Shown here: in pieces, positions 1 to 8,296 of the stretch
Layout: the number at the start of each line of letters is the position of its first letter
Position numbering within the stretch: position 1 is the first letter of the stretch
Assembly (NCBI GenBank): GCA_003134765.1
Contig: PLCM01000008.1
Location: forward strand, 1 to 64,000
Length of the DNA stretch: 64,000 nucleotides
Source of the DNA: Spartobacteria bacterium
GTDB taxonomy: Bacteria; Verrucomicrobiota; Verrucomicrobiia; Chthoniobacterales; UBA10450
Reading direction: 5' to 3'
Notes under the pieces: generated by a model
What the model was told of the DNA's origin: nothing
Databases searched by the model: none
The model's input: the letters and a program-made list of their open reading frames with translations, nothing else
Made by a program: the position numbers and the translations under genes

Positions 1-90
1 GGTGTTGGTGTTGGTGTTGGTGCTGGTGTTGGTGTCGGTGTTGGGGTCGGGGTTGGGGTTGGGGTTGGGGTCGGACTAGGCGTGGGCGTC
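1..90. repeat. GGTGTT-like hexanucleotide tandem repeat
   Basis: Degenerate six-base repeats (GGTGTT, GGTGCT, GGGGTT and similar). On the minus strand they encode a Thr-Pro linker in the SBBP protein. The array continues past the left edge. The unit length is a multiple of three, so gain or loss of units would change linker length without breaking frame. Confidence 0.85.
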
Positions 91-2456
91 GCAGCCGGAC
101 CAATCTTAACTACGTAGGCGTCAACAGATCCGCCATAGCTGGCTTGAGCAGCATTTACGGTCTGTAGGAAGCCGCTCGTTCTACCGGTGACATAAACGTC
201 GCCGCTTAAGTCAATCCCAATTCCAGCAGCCGTATCACTGCCCGGGATCTGCGTGGAAAACATGACCATTGAACCAGTGGAATCGATCTTCATCGCGAAC
301 GCGGCGCCGAAATCCATGGGCAACGGATCGATTTGCGGCGGAGTGCCGTTACCCGCTACATAAGAATTATTCGATAGATCGACAGCGATACCGTTGCCTC
401 CTGGCCCAAAACCACTGCCGCCAACGTCAAGATAACTTGAGTAGACTAGGTCGTTTGAGCCTTGGTTGGTCAACTGTAGTTTGGTTACAAAACCATCACC
501 GGCCGGAGCACCTCCACCACCGTAAGTGGCATGGAAAGCATTCTTGGTTGGAAAATCCGCCGCAGCCGTCGTTCCAGTTATATAAACATTGCCGCTGCTA
601 TCTAGCGCGATGGCGTGTCCTTCATCAAAAGCATCCGTGCCGCTGATTGCCTGCGTTCCGCCACCCAGATAGGTTGAGTAAACCAGGTCGGCCGCCCCTA
701 GGCTTGCCGGCGTAATCTTCGAGACGAACGCATCCTGAATGTTCGGCGTGCAATTGACACCGCCACAACAGGACATGCAAGGGGTGCACACGCTCGGCGC
801 GATCGATGTTTGAAACGCGCCGGGCGTTGTTGGAAATGCAGGAGGATTGTTGATCGTCCCGCAAGCACCAATGCTTCCCGACGCCGTTAAGCCGGTTACG
901 TAAATGTTTCGGGCTCCGTCGACCGTGATCCCTCGGCCGGAGTCGAGATCGCCGCCACCAAGATATGTTGAATAAGCAATTGACGGAACATGCGTAATCG
1001 GATCTTCCATGATCTTTGTCACGAACACGTCTTCGCCCCCGGCGTTCCTCGTTTGGTACGCCCCCGCGGTAGTCGGGAAATCTGTCGAAATCGTATCGCC
1101 GGTGACGTAGGCATTGCCAAGCGCGTCAACCGCAATCGCGCGGCCGAACTCGGACCCGCTCCCGCCTAGAAAACTGGAGTAAACAATGCCGTTGCCCGCC
1201 GCGTTCAACTTCGTTACAAAGGCATCGCTAGAGCCGCCATAGGACTGGAAGGCGTTTACTTGTGGAAATTGCTGGAAAGCGCCCGGGCCGCTAAAGCCAC
1301 AATCCGGCATCGGAGTCACGGTAGGTGTCGGACTAGGCGCAGGAGTTGGAGGCGGCGTGAAAATTGGTGTCGGCGTCGGTGCAGGAGTCGGCACCGGAGC
1401 AAAGCCCGATCCCGTGTTCCCAGTCACGTACGCTTCACCGGCTGCATTAACCGCGATCCCATAAATAATATCGGTGCAGCTACCACCGAGATAAGTGGAG
1501 TAGACCCTAGCGCCGGTGGAATCGAATTTGGTAATAAACCCATCCGGATTTCCGGTCATCCCATTTTGAGCGAAGGTTGTCTGATAGGCGCCCGGCGTTG
1601 TTGGAAAATCCGTCGAGTTTGTCTGTCCAGCGACGTAAGCGTTACCAAGCGCATCTACGGCGATCGCATTACCTTGGTCGTTTCCAGTCCCGCCGAGATA
1701 AGTGGAATAGAGCAGGACCGGATCGATGATGAGCACCCGGCTCGTATCGTATTGGGCGATCTCAAAACCGACGCCATGCTTGTCGTCCACCGCGAAGCGC
1801 GCTGCTACTTCCTTTTGTTCGCCGTTGACCTCCTGGTAAACAAACGGCTTTCGAAATCGAACTTCCTTTGTCCCAACGTGCAAGCGAAGGTCCCCTTCTT
1901 CGCTCACGTCGATCTTGTCCGCGCCTTCACAGAAAAGCTTGATGATTCCCGGGTCTGTTCCTGGCGCGACAATGAAGTCGTACTCCAGTTGTTGCTGGTT
2001 GCCGTGATAGAGAAGATCTATTCCAGGATAAACCGCGGCGTAATGAACTTCGGAAAACAACGGGACGTTCGTCCGCCACTTCGTCGGATCGCTGCCCATC
2101 AGGTAGTTGCTCGTGCCGGAAAGCCGATCGAGGCCGTTGACCTGCGGATCGTGGTTCGCGCCAGCAAGTTTCAGTCGCAACACCGCCCCATCACCGCGGC
2201 GGTCTTGTAACTTCATCACGGCGTCATTCGGAGTAAGGAAGAAGGTGTAACCGTTTCCCCGCGCCAGGTAGCTCACGCGTGCGTCGGTTTGTCCGGCACT
2301 CGCTTCGAAGGCAAGAGGCACCCGCACAAAGGTCGCCCGCGTTTCTACCAGATTGGTCGCCGATTTTTCGTGGCGAGACTGCAACGCCATCATCACCACG
2401 ATGAGACCCGATAACGCCAGCGCGGCCGCCGCCGCATAACGGATTTTGCCATTCAT
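1..2456 (-). CDS. Secreted SBBP beta-propeller repeat protein (C-terminus outside window)
   Basis: Minus-strand frame open from ATG 2456 to the window edge, more than 800 residues. The N-terminus MNGKIRYAAAAALALSG is a signal peptide or anchor. An N-terminal domain of roughly 190 residues follows (FEASAGQTDARVSYLARG, then LMGSDPTKWRTNVP and VYPGIDLLYHG), the segment that usually precedes SBBP repeats. After it come repeated blades of the form YSTYLGGxGxDxGxxIAVDxxGNAYVTGxTxSxDFPTTPGAYQ, the SBBP (beta-propeller) signature. Thr-Pro-rich linkers interrupt the blades near 1330-1400 and again at the left edge. AGGAAA lies just upstream of the ATG. Function is unknown; such proteins are cell-surface or secreted and probably bind ligands. 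The missing end may carry a sorting signal. Confidence 0.85.
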   Translation of the reverse strand, partial: MNGKIRYAAAAALALSGLIVVMMALQSRHEKSATNLVETRATFVRVPLAFEASAGQTDARVSYLARGNGYTFFLTPNDAVMKLQDRRGDGAVLRLKLAGANHDPQVNGLDRLSGTSNYLMGSDPTKWRTNVPLFSEVHYAAVYPGIDLLYHGNQQQLEYDFIVAPGTDPGIIKLFCEGADKIDVSEEGDLRLHVGTKEVRFRKPFVYQEVNGEQKEVAARFAVDDKHGVGFEIAQYDTSRVLIIDPVLLYSTYLGGTGNDQGNAIAVDALGNAYVAGQTNSTDFPTTPGAYQTTFAQNGMTGNPDGFITKFDSTGARVYSTYLGGSCTDIIYGIAVNAAGEAYVTGNTGSGFAPVPTPAPTPTPIFTPPPTPAPSPTPTVTPMPDCGFSGPGAFQQFPQVNAFQSYGGSSDAFVTKLNAAGNGIVYSSFLGGSGSEFGRAIAVDALGNAYVTGDTISTDFPTTAGAYQTRNAGGEDVFVTKIMEDPITHVPSIAYSTYLGGGDLDSGRGITVDGARNIYVTGLTASGSIGACGTINNPPAFPTTPGAFQTSIAPSVCTPCMSCCGGVNCTPNIQDAFVSKITPASLGAADLVYSTYLGGGTQAISGTDAFDEGHAIALDSSGNVYITGTTAAADFPTKNAFHATYGGGGAPAGDGFVTKLQLTNQGSNDLVYSSYLDVGGSGFGPGGNGIAVDLSNNSYVAGNGTPPQIDPLPMDFGAAFAMKIDSTGSMVMFSTQIPGSDTAAGIGIDLSGDVYVTGRTSGFLQTVNAAQASYGGSVDAYVVKIGPAATPTPSPTPTPTPTPTPTPTPTPAPTPTPT

Positions 2457-2860
2457 TGAGTTTCCTTTCTCGCGACGGCGTGCGGAGGAAACGCCATCGC
2501 CTGCGTTCATTTTCCGTGAAGTTCAGTGCGCTTCAGGTCGGAAAAACTTCCCTGCTCGACCCTGCCGGCCGAAGTGACGGAGACGGTTTTAGACAAACCG
2601 CCCGAAAATTGTCAAGCCACAATAACAAACAATGCGGTCCATATTTATTCGGTGAGTCTGGGAAAGAAGCCGCCCGGGGAATTTCGAATCCGAAGCGCGA
2701 AATCCGAGACAAATGTCGACGCCCGGAATTGCCCGTCGCATTCCCACTCCTCCCTTTTGTCTTAATATGGCAATTTTCCCTTCGCCCTCCGTCCACATTC
2801 CATGAGTTCGCGCTTCATTTTTTGCTTTCACCGCGTGCCGCTCTCGGCTAGGATCGCGCC
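2457..2860. other. Intergenic region between divergent SBBP and kinase genes
   Basis: About 400 bases between two divergently oriented genes, so promoters for both should lie here. Short frames on both strands have no recognisable protein content. I see no convincing -35/-10 pair and no palindromic repeat, which is unusual for this window. Confidence 0.5.
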
Positions 2861-4204
2861 GTGAGTGACACGACAGGCGCACCAAAAGCGTCACATCCGC
2901 TGTCCACTCCGGGCTCGGACGCCACCATCCGCGATTTCAGCGGCGGGCAGAAGGTCTTTAGTCGTTATACCCTGATCAAGACCCTGGGCCGCGGCGGTAT
3001 GGGTGTCGTTTGGCTGGCGCGCGATGAGGAGCTGGAACGCAACGTCGCGCTGAAGTTTCTGCCGGAGCTGATCGTGCACGATCGCGCCGTCCTCGGCGAC
3101 ATGAAGCGCGAGACCCGGCGCAGCCTCGACCTGACCCACAAGAACATCGTCCGCATTTACGATTTCGTGCACAGCGATCAGTCGGGCTGCATCTCGATGG
3201 AATACATCGATGGCGACACGCTCTCGAATTTGCGCGCGGACAAACCGCACAAGGTTTTCGAACCGCACGAGCTCGCCGAATGGACCAGCCAGCTCTGCGA
3301 TGCCCTCGATTACGCGCATAACCATGCAAAAATCATCCATCGCGACCTGAAGCCGGCGAACCTGATGGTTAATCAACGCGGCGACCTCAAGGTCTCGGAC
3401 TTCGGCATTTCCCGCAGCCTGAGCGACTCGGTCAGCATGCTAACGATGGAGCAGGGTCGCAGTGGCACGCTGGTATTCATGAGCCCGCAACAGCTCGACG
3501 GTGAACGCGGCAGCCATCTCGACGACATTTATTCGTTTGGCGCAACGATGTACGAGCTCATCACGAGCAAGCCGCCCTTTTCTTCCGGCAACATCGATCG
3601 GCAAATCCGGGAAAAAATTCCGCCCACCATGGAGGTGCGCCGCAAAGATCTGGAGATCGAAGGCGAAATGATGGACGAGACCTGGGAGAAAGTGATTGCG
3701 GGCTGTCTCGCGAAAGACCCCGCGCGACGCCCCCAGTCGTTCGTGGAAGTCGCCCAGCGTCTCGAGATTGCTTCGCCGAAAACGGTGCGGGCCGAACGCG
3801 CGCTGCAACCGCCGACGACGACCGGGACCATTTCGACCCCGGCCACGACAACGACCCCGCCGATTCCCAAGCCGGCCGGCCTGACTCCGGCCAAAATCGG
3901 GCTCCTGGTCGGCGCCGCCGCCGCGGTGCTTCTGTTTTTCCTGGGCGTGATTGGCATTTGGTATTTCGGGTTTCATAAGCCGGCGGCCACCACCCAAAAA
4001 TCGACGGCTTCGCAGCAGACCGTTGAGTCGCAGACTTCCAATTTGGATCGCAGTAGCGGCATGGCCGGCAAGGCGAAAGACGTGAACCCATTCAAGAACG
4101 TCACCCGGCCACAGCCGTCGGCCGCCCCGAGCAATCCGCCGAGCGGACCGAACGCGCCCAACGCTCAGCCCGTCGTGCCGTTGAACGACTTCACCGGAGG
4201 CTAA
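2861..4204 (+). CDS. Membrane-anchored Ser/Thr protein kinase (PknB type)
   Basis: Hanks-type kinase of 447 residues that phosphorylates proteins on Ser/Thr. Visible motifs are the glycine loop GRGGMG (43-48), the ATP-binding Lys in VALKFL (K65), the catalytic loop HRDLKPANLM (160-169) and DFG (180-182). After the kinase domain (about 36-300) there is a Thr/Pro-rich linker, one transmembrane helix (about 346-370) and an Asn/Pro-rich tail of about 75 residues outside the membrane. There are no PASTA repeats. Translation probably starts at GTG 2861, with AGGA about 12 bases upstream. The next gene starts 2 bases after the stop, so the two are cotranslated. A nearby FHA protein on the opposite strand is a plausible phospho-reader. 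Confidence 0.93.
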   Translation: MSDTTGAPKASHPLSTPGSDATIRDFSGGQKVFSRYTLIKTLGRGGMGVVWLARDEELERNVALKFLPELIVHDRAVLGDMKRETRRSLDLTHKNIVRIYDFVHSDQSGCISMEYIDGDTLSNLRADKPHKVFEPHELAEWTSQLCDALDYAHNHAKIIHRDLKPANLMVNQRGDLKVSDFGISRSLSDSVSMLTMEQGRSGTLVFMSPQQLDGERGSHLDDIYSFGATMYELITSKPPFSSGNIDRQIREKIPPTMEVRRKDLEIEGEMMDETWEKVIAGCLAKDPARRPQSFVEVAQRLEIASPKTVRAERALQPPTTTGTISTPATTTTPPIPKPAGLTPAKIGLLVGAAAAVLLFFLGVIGIWYFGFHKPAATTQKSTASQQTVESQTSNLDRSSGMAGKAKDVNPFKNVTRPQPSAAPSNPPSGPNAPNAQPVVPLNDFTGG

Positions 4205-4206
4205 CC

Positions 4207-4788
4207 ATGAAGCACACCAAGTATCTCCTGTCCGTTTCATTCCTTCTCGCAACCGCGCTCACCGTGCCAGCGCAGATCGATTCCGTAATCCGGGCCTTCG
4301 TCGATCATGCCGCGCGGCAACCGCAACCGCAGCCGCGCCGCCAGCAGCAACCACGGCAGCAATCGAACGTCCAACACCAGGCGAAGAAGCAATTCGACGG
4401 CACCTGGCTCGCCACTCAGTCCAAGACCAATCCAGAAAACCAGCAAACGATCAACCGCACGTTTACGCTCATCATCAAAGACGGCAAAGCGACCAAGACC
4501 CTCGACTCGACCAACACGTCTACCCCGGAAAAGCCGTTCTACAGCTCGATCTACGAATTGCAGCGGCGTTGGAACTACAACTCGCTCGACTACACCGAAC
4601 AAGGGACCAGCATCACCATCCAATGGAGCCCCGGTCAGCTCTCGGATTGGACGCCCAAAACGGTTCCCAATCCCGTCGTCGAAGGCTTCGGTTCGCCGAT
4701 TGCAGAGACGTCGGTTTACAAAATCAAAGGCGACGAGCTGACGAGGACCAATGATCCCAACGGCCTCGTCTTTCACCGGGCGAAATAG
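4207..4788 (+). CDS. Secreted Gln-rich hypothetical protein, kinase operon partner
   Basis: A 193-residue protein with a clear signal peptide (MKHTKYLLSVSFLLATALTV, cleavage probably after VPA). A Gln/Pro/Arg-rich stretch of about 35 residues follows, then a beta-rich domain containing FDGTWLATQSKTNPENQ and TFTLIIKDGKATKTLDS, which resembles small lipocalin-like or calycin-like secreted domains. I cannot name a family. GGAGG sits 6 bases before the ATG and the gene begins 2 bases after the kinase stop, so it is almost certainly in the kinase operon. It could be a periplasmic partner of the kinase's outer tail; that is inference from position only. Confidence 0.75.
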   Translation: MKHTKYLLSVSFLLATALTVPAQIDSVIRAFVDHAARQPQPQPRRQQQPRQQSNVQHQAKKQFDGTWLATQSKTNPENQQTINRTFTLIIKDGKATKTLDSTNTSTPEKPFYSSIYELQRRWNYNSLDYTEQGTSITIQWSPGQLSDWTPKTVPNPVVEGFGSPIAETSVYKIKGDELTRTNDPNGLVFHRAK

Positions 4789-4795
4789 GATTTCT

Positions 4796-4865
4796 GGAGA
4801 CGGCCTGCCCTCAAGCTGTTGGGATGCGACATCGATTCTCAACGGCCTGAGGGCAGGCCGTCTCC
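4796..4865. repeat. 18-bp perfect inverted repeat (GGAGACGGCCTGCCCTCA family)
   Basis: Arms 4796-4813 and 4848-4865 are exact reverse complements separated by 34 bases. A diverged copy of the same family lies at 33043-33114. It sits between convergent genes and could fold in RNA, but it has no T-tract and recurs elsewhere, so it is a dispersed palindromic element rather than a dedicated terminator. Confidence 0.85.
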
Positions 4866-4881
4866 ATTCAGCTTCACCAGC

Positions 4882-5739
4882 CTAACCCTTGAAAAACTCA
4901 AAGCTCCCTTCGAAGCCTTTGAGCTGATGGCTCCCGGCCGTCTGGAATGACATGGCAGAGCCCAGCTTCGCCTGAGCGGCGGCGCTCGCCAAAAGATGAA
5001 TACCTAACGAGCCCGCCAGCTTCTCCATCCGAAAAACAAAAATCACTTCCTTGCCGATAAGACTTTCCTCACCCATCGACCGCAATCCGCCGCTCGAGAC
5101 AAGCCCGTAGTGCAACACCAGCCGGAAGCGTGGCTCCGTTTTCTGCAACGGCTTTAGCTGCGCCAGACCCGCCGCGACATTTTCGACTCCCTTTTCGTCA
5201 TCATGCCAGTAGGCGAGAAAGCCATCGCCGAGATACTTGTCGATTTCGCCGTGATGCTCTTCCACGATTGTCTTGCAGGCGGCAACCCAGCTTCCGACCA
5301 GCAGCGCCAGCTTGTCGCTGACCATGCTCCGGCTCAGCGGCGTGAAATTTTCAATGTCGGCCACGAGCAGCCAGACGGGAATGTTCGCGGTCTCACGGAT
5401 CGTCTGTTGCGCAATCGTGGTCCGCAATTCGCTCGTGACTTCTTCCGGCTGGCGAAAAATAAAAGGCACATCGCCCACCGTGATCTGGTCCATGTCGCAA
5501 AGACGCACGGGCTGGTGGACACGCCGCTTGTTCAGAAACGTCCCGTTGCTGCTGCCGAGATCGATCAGCCAGAACTCACCCACATTTTGCAGATTGATGA
5601 TGGCGTGGCGACGCGAAGCCTTGGGCGACTCGAGCACGACCGCGCTCTTGGGAGAACGACCTAACGAGCAGTTCCCGCGCAGGGGAATTTTATCGAGTCC
5701 CGGCGATTCGAGCCAGGCCCCCGCCTCTTCCAAATCCAT
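4882..5739 (-). CDS. FHA domain-nucleotide cyclase (class III) fusion protein
   Basis: A 285-residue soluble protein. An N-terminal forkhead-associated domain (about 1-97) has GRS (27-29), SRRH (42-45) and GSSNGTFLN (62-70), the phosphothreonine-binding loops. A class III adenylate/guanylate cyclase domain (about 120-285) has LVADIENFT with metal Asp D128 and KYLGDGFLAYW with D172. It should make a cyclic nucleotide under control of a phosphoprotein. The Ser/Thr kinase gene lies about 680 bases away in convergent orientation, so kinase output to FHA to cyclase is an attractive but untested link. The residues that set ATP or GTP specificity were not aligned. Start ATG 5739. Confidence 0.88.
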   Translation of the reverse strand: MDLEEAGAWLESPGLDKIPLRGNCSLGRSPKSAVVLESPKASRRHAIINLQNVGEFWLIDLGSSNGTFLNKRRVHQPVRLCDMDQITVGDVPFIFRQPEEVTSELRTTIAQQTIRETANIPVWLLVADIENFTPLSRSMVSDKLALLVGSWVAACKTIVEEHHGEIDKYLGDGFLAYWHDDEKGVENVAAGLAQLKPLQKTEPRFRLVLHYGLVSSGGLRSMGEESLIGKEVIFVFRMEKLAGSLGIHLLASAAAQAKLGSAMSFQTAGSHQLKGFEGSFEFFKG

Positions 5740-5829
5740 GAAGGCGTTCTATTCGAACCCGGCAAAAAGGAAAGCCTCCACATTTGCTTCTTGGCATCGA
5801 TCCGGACAACAGCCGAGGATCGGCGGCTC

Positions 5830-6645
5830 ATGCGGCAAACTTCCCTATGGTGTATCGTTACTTTGGTACTCTCTCTCCGCGCCAGCGCCGAATTGCCGGG
5901 TGAAGCCGTTCGCGGGCTGCCTTCCTCGAGTTTCTTGCGGATGACGCGATTGTCTTTCGGCCGGGGCCGGTGAACGGAAAGGAAGTCTGGAGCAACCGCT
6001 CGGAATCGGGGCTCGATTTGGTTTGGGAGCCGGTTTTTGCCTCCATTGCGCGGAGCGGCGATTTCGGATACGACACCGGCCCGTCTAAATGGCGCGCGAA
6101 GAAGACGGAGGAAAAGTTTTCCGGCTTCGGACACTTCGTTTCGATCTGGAAAAAACAAAAGGACGGAGCGTGGAAGGTGGCGCTCGATTGCGGGATCGAG
6201 AATCCGGAGCCGACCGGGAAAACTGAAGCACTCCGCACCGTTGTCCCCGAAGAAACGGCAAAATCGACCGCCCCGGGCGCGGCGGGCAAACTTCGAACCG
6301 ATACGCAACAGAACTTTGCGGAAGCCGCAAAAATCGATTCAGCGGCAGCGACGCTTGAAGTCGCGAGCACGGACATCCGCGTCTAGCGGGATGGTCACTT
6401 CCCCGCCGTGGGCAAGGAGGCAGCGCGCAGTTTGCTCAATGACAGCCAAGCCCGGACGTCTTTCGAAGCGTTGGGGGGGCGAGATGAGCAGTTCGGCCGA
6501 CCTCGCGTATTCCTACGGAAAATACTCCAACGCCCGAGAAAACGGCAACGAGCAAGGCCATTATCTTCAGATTTGGCAGACTGATTCCGCCGGCGCGTGG
6601 AAACTGGTGCTCGATTGGCAAGCGGCGCTACCACCGGAAAAATAA
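5830..6645 (+). pseudogene. Decayed secreted DUF4440/SnoaL-like (NTF2-fold) gene
   Basis: Three reading frames join into one DUF4440-like protein. A signal peptide starts at ATG 5830 (MRQTSLWCIVTLVLSLRASA). The frame then shifts near 5920-5945 into FLADDAIVFRPGPVNGKEVW and DLVWEPVFASIARSGDFGY. An in-frame TAG at 6384-6386 interrupts it, although coding continues in that frame (GHFPAVGKEAARSLLND). A second shift occurs at the G-run near 6475, leading to YSYGKYSNARENGNEQGHYLQIW and ending at 6645. Two frameshifts plus a stop make a functional product unlikely. The G-run shift alone could be a sequencing or assembly error, but the stop and the other shift argue for real decay. Confidence 0.75.
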
Positions 6646-6650
6646 CTCTC

Positions 6651-6718
6651 GGAGGGACATGCTTCTGCATGTCCCATTTTCCAATCGGGAAGTGGGACGT
6701 GCGGAAGCACATCCCTCC
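6651..6718. repeat. Palindromic repeat (GGAGGGACATG family)
   Basis: Left arm with GGAGGGACATGCTTCTGCAT and right arm GTGCGGAAGCACATCCCTCC, each itself containing a short palindrome: the double-hairpin layout of bacterial REP/BIME-type elements. It sits directly after the decayed DUF4440 gene. Confidence 0.75.
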
Positions 6719-6744
6719 GGGAAAAATTTGAATCCGAATCGCGC

Positions 6745-6930
6745 GTGAGACGCATCTCATTGGGGATACCGAGAATGCTTAAGGGTGTCCTCTACGGTGT
6801 CGACGCCATGGATCCGACGACGTTCATCGGCGTCACTTTGTTGCTCGGGATCGTGGTTTTGCTGGCATGCTGGATTCCTGCGCTACGCGCCAGCCGCGTC
6901 CACCCGATGGTGGCGCTGCGCGCGGAGTGA
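6745..6930 (+). pseudogene. C-terminal remnant of a MacB/ADOP-type ABC permease
   Basis: Only the last 50 or so residues of an FtsX/MacB-like permease remain: GVLYGVDAMDPTTF, a transmembrane helix (GVTLLLGIVVLLACWIPAL), then RASRVHPMVALRAE, the usual ADOP C-terminus. The same ending (RATRISPMAALRTE) closes the permease at 62345-64000. The upstream part is missing or has been replaced by a palindromic repeat, so this is a gene fragment. The frame opens at 6745, but nothing supports real initiation there. Confidence 0.8.
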
Positions 6931-6945
6931 TGGAAATTTCTCCCT

Positions 6946-7040
6946 GTCGCCGCCGCCCTGTGGGCGGCGCTGGCCAGATGTAGTGTGCGCTGTCTCAGCG
7001 CATTTAATCCGCTGAGGACAGCGGACGCTACAACGCTTCG
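6946..7040. repeat. Two adjoining palindromic repeats
   Basis: A CCGCCGCCCTGTGGGCGGC hairpin (about 6949-6968) is followed by a longer inverted repeat, GTAGTGTGCGCTGTCTCAGCG (6980-7000) with CGCTGAGGACAGCGGACGCTAC (7010-7031). Both begin with the GTAG-type end seen in many repeats of this window. Confidence 0.7.
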
Positions 7041-7071
7041 CACAGAAGAAGGTTGAGGTCGCTTGTCATGG

Positions 7072-8277
7072 TCATTTCTGTTCCATCGGCCGCAGAATCA
7101 ATTCGCCGCGCCAATCGGGATGCGCAACCCCCGCACGATAGGCCTCGAGCGACTCCACGGACGAGTTCACCCGGAGATTGCTATAGGTCTGGTCGGAATT
7201 CTGCCAGCGTTCGTGCCAGTAGATCGCGGCTTTGACTCGCGGATAACGGGTGCGAAACATGTCCAGCGCCTGGGCAATCCACTGGGGTTTGAGCATCCCG
7301 CGGGCATCGGCCGAGAACGGAAAATCTCCCGTGGCCCACTCCGCAATCATGATCGGCTTTTGCGGATCGAGCCCGCACAATTCCGTGTAGGGCCAGTCGA
7401 CGAGCGACGGAACGTCCGGATTCGGTTCGTCCTTGAATTGCTGCCCGTAAACACTCATTCCGAGCCAGTCGACGTAATCGGACCCGGGATAGTAAGCTGG
7501 CGCGAAGTTCCAGGTATCGAGCGGATAGGAATAGTTGTTGGTGTGAAACATCCATTTCACGTTCGAAGCGCCACGCGCCCGGACGCGATCGACCACATGG
7601 CGATACGCTTTCTTGAAATGCTCGGGACCTTCCCATTTGTCCGGTGTGTCATCGACCCATTCATCCGCGCCGTAAAACCAGCCCGACCACGGAAACCAGT
7701 CGCCGTTCATTTCCACCCCGAAGACAACAATCATTGGCTTGCCAAAGGCCCGCGCCGAATCTCCCCACTTGTCGATGTAAGCATCCCATTTGCCGGCGAT
7801 GATCTCGTTCAGACTGAATTTGTCGGGGCCGCGATTTTGGGTGTAAGGCCGATCCCAGGGTGACCAGAAGACGAGCGGCATGGCGCCGTGCCGCCAGATA
7901 ACATTCAGATTTCGAGTCGGGAAACTTTGTTCACCCCAGTAGCTGGAGGACGCGATGATGGCCTGGTGTTTGCCCACCATATTTTCGAACTCCTCGATCA
8001 ACTCGATGGTCACCTCGTCCTCGGCATCGCCGAAATCCATGAACGCGCCAGTATAAGCGCCGCGCTCGGGCAGGAGAACCTCGACGGGCGCGTTCGGATC
8101 AATCCGTGCGTTTTGCGACGCGGATTTTCGACACGCGGGGAGCGCGCCCCATATGCAGAGCAAAATGACGAATGTCGAATGACGAATGACGAATGAATTC
8201 CGAATGTTCAAATGACGAAAATGTGATCGCATCGCACGCGAACATTCGGATTTCGTCATTCCTTCGTCATTCGACAT
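7072..8277 (-). CDS. GH26-like beta-mannanase/endoglucanase lipoprotein
   Basis: A glycoside hydrolase of the GH26-like TIM-barrel type, up to 401 residues. VVFGVEMNGDWFPWSG carries the presumed acid/base Glu (E189) and KPIMIAEWATGDFP the presumed nucleophile (E313), the typical spacing of clan GH-A. The N-terminus has a hydrophobic stretch ending LPAC (Cys49), a lipobox, so the enzyme is probably a surface or periplasmic lipoprotein. The first 40 or so codons lie inside a palindromic repeat (8165-8292). Possible ATG starts are 8277, 8259 and 8232; starting at 8232 gives the most normal signal peptide. It lies 19 bases after the polysaccharide synthase stop, so the two may be coexpressed. Substrate is not determinable. 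Confidence 0.82.
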   Translation of the reverse strand: MSNDEGMTKSECSRAMRSHFRHLNIRNSFVIRHSTFVILLCIWGALPACRKSASQNARIDPNAPVEVLLPERGAYTGAFMDFGDAEDEVTIELIEEFENMVGKHQAIIASSSYWGEQSFPTRNLNVIWRHGAMPLVFWSPWDRPYTQNRGPDKFSLNEIIAGKWDAYIDKWGDSARAFGKPMIVVFGVEMNGDWFPWSGWFYGADEWVDDTPDKWEGPEHFKKAYRHVVDRVRARGASNVKWMFHTNNYSYPLDTWNFAPAYYPGSDYVDWLGMSVYGQQFKDEPNPDVPSLVDWPYTELCGLDPQKPIMIAEWATGDFPFSADARGMLKPQWIAQALDMFRTRYPRVKAAIYWHERWQNSDQTYSNLRVNSSVESLEAYRAGVAHPDWRGELILRPMEQK

Positions 8278-8292
8278 TCGTCATTCGACATT
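8165..8292. repeat. Inverted repeat of the GACGAATGTCGAATG family overlapping a gene start
   Basis: Left arm made of GAATGACGAATGACGAATG units and right arm of TCATTCGACATTCGTCATTCG units around a centre near 8215-8250. It covers the start codon and signal-peptide coding region of the GH26-like gene and reaches the stop codon of the upstream synthase gene. Confidence 0.8.
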
Positions 8293-8296
8293 TCTC

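Noticed and set aside
1-90. Short repeated units at the left edge as part of a CRISPR or origin iteron array
   Set aside because: They are degenerate six-base units in frame with the SBBP protein and encode a Thr-Pro linker.
4796-4865. Inverted repeat after the kinase operon as a Rho-independent terminator
   Set aside because: The arms are followed by no T-tract and the same left arm recurs at 33043, so it is listed as a dispersed repeat. A secondary terminator role is possible.
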